5,420 bases of DNA, taken from positions 1-5,420 of the forward strand of contig JBIIYJ010000344.1 in the NCBI GenBank assembly GCA_044346855.1, given 5' to 3'. A program made the translations under genes and the position numbers. This DNA comes from CAIKKV01 sp044346855 (lineage in GTDB: Bacteria; Verrucomicrobiota; Kiritimatiellia; CAIKKV01). The notes beneath the pieces are model-generated. The model had not been told where the DNA came from, made no database searches, and saw nothing but the letters and a program-made list of their open reading frames with translations. Shown here in pieces: positions 5,356-5,420 of this stretch (positions are counted from its first letter, which is position 1; each line of letters begins with the position of its first letter).

Positions 5356-5383
5356 ATCTTTGCCGTAATCTTTACCGTAATCT
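5356..5383 (+). repeat. 12-bp tandem repeat ATCTTTRCCGTA
   Basis: Units at 5356-5367 and 5368-5379 differ only at one base (G/A), and a third partial copy ATCT begins at 5380. On the minus strand this reads TACGGTAAAGAT. Its role is unknown. Confidence 0.65.
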
Positions 5384-5420
5384 CTCTTTCATGCGGCTGG
5401 CTTGGCTTCCTAAACCCCTC

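Larger units (their letters stand above)
4983..5420. other. Repeat-rich non-coding region after the operon
   Basis: No reading frame of credible length, tRNA or rRNA is visible on either strand. The base composition drops sharply from that of the operon. The region contains a duplicated palindromic element, short tandem repeats and scattered related units, listed separately. A rho-independent terminator would be expected near 5000, but the only hairpins have no T tract after them. The right edge may lead toward another gene that is outside the window. Confidence 0.7.

Overview
The window is very GC-rich, densely coding, and reads in one direction (+) for its first 4982 bases. Its content is a DUF4159 protein, a metallophosphatase-like lipoprotein, a secreted thioredoxin with HEAT-like repeats, a DUF1573 protein and a thioredoxin-CcdA fusion, followed by spacer DNA full of short degenerate repeats. 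This suggests a member of the PVC bacteria, most likely Verrucomicrobiota/Kiritimatiellota. The taxonomic guess rests on gene content, GC and recollection of similar clusters; no marker gene is present.

Layout: (i) 3-305 is the C-terminal tail of a gene that begins before the window. (ii) 302-1078 is a secreted DUF4159 protein with unusual cysteine clusters, including four consecutive Cys. (iii) 1044-2069 is a probable lipoprotein with the 5'-nucleotidase/SoxB-type metallophosphatase fold, in which the metal-binding histidines appear lost and a CxC motif is gained. (iv) 2066-2851 is a secreted thioredoxin-fold protein (CTWC) with two HEAT-like repeats. (v) 2848-3816 is a secreted DUF1573 protein whose usual CGC motif is rearranged to CCG. 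(vi) 3813-4982 is a membrane protein that joins a periplasmic thioredoxin-like domain (CPEC) to a six-helix CcdA/DsbD-type electron-transfer domain. (vii) 4983-5420 is non-coding and repeat-rich.

Four of the five gene junctions are 4-base ATGA stop/start overlaps, and the fifth is a longer overlap of up to 35 bases. The genes are therefore almost certainly one translationally coupled operon whose promoter lies upstream of the window. All five complete products carry export signals, and most have cysteine motifs. The simplest reading is an envelope thiol-redox module: the CcdA-like protein brings electrons across the membrane, its own thioredoxin domain and the separate CTWC thioredoxin pass them on, and the Cys-bearing DUF4159, pseudo-phosphatase and DUF1573 proteins are candidate clients or metal/sulfur-handling partners. 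That functional link is inference; the domains, motifs and gene arrangement are seen directly.

The right-hand 438 bases hold a duplicated 52-bp element with a perfect 7-bp hairpin stem, a 13-bp tandem repeat, scattered GATGAGTGGGA units and a 12-bp tandem repeat. No gene was found there.
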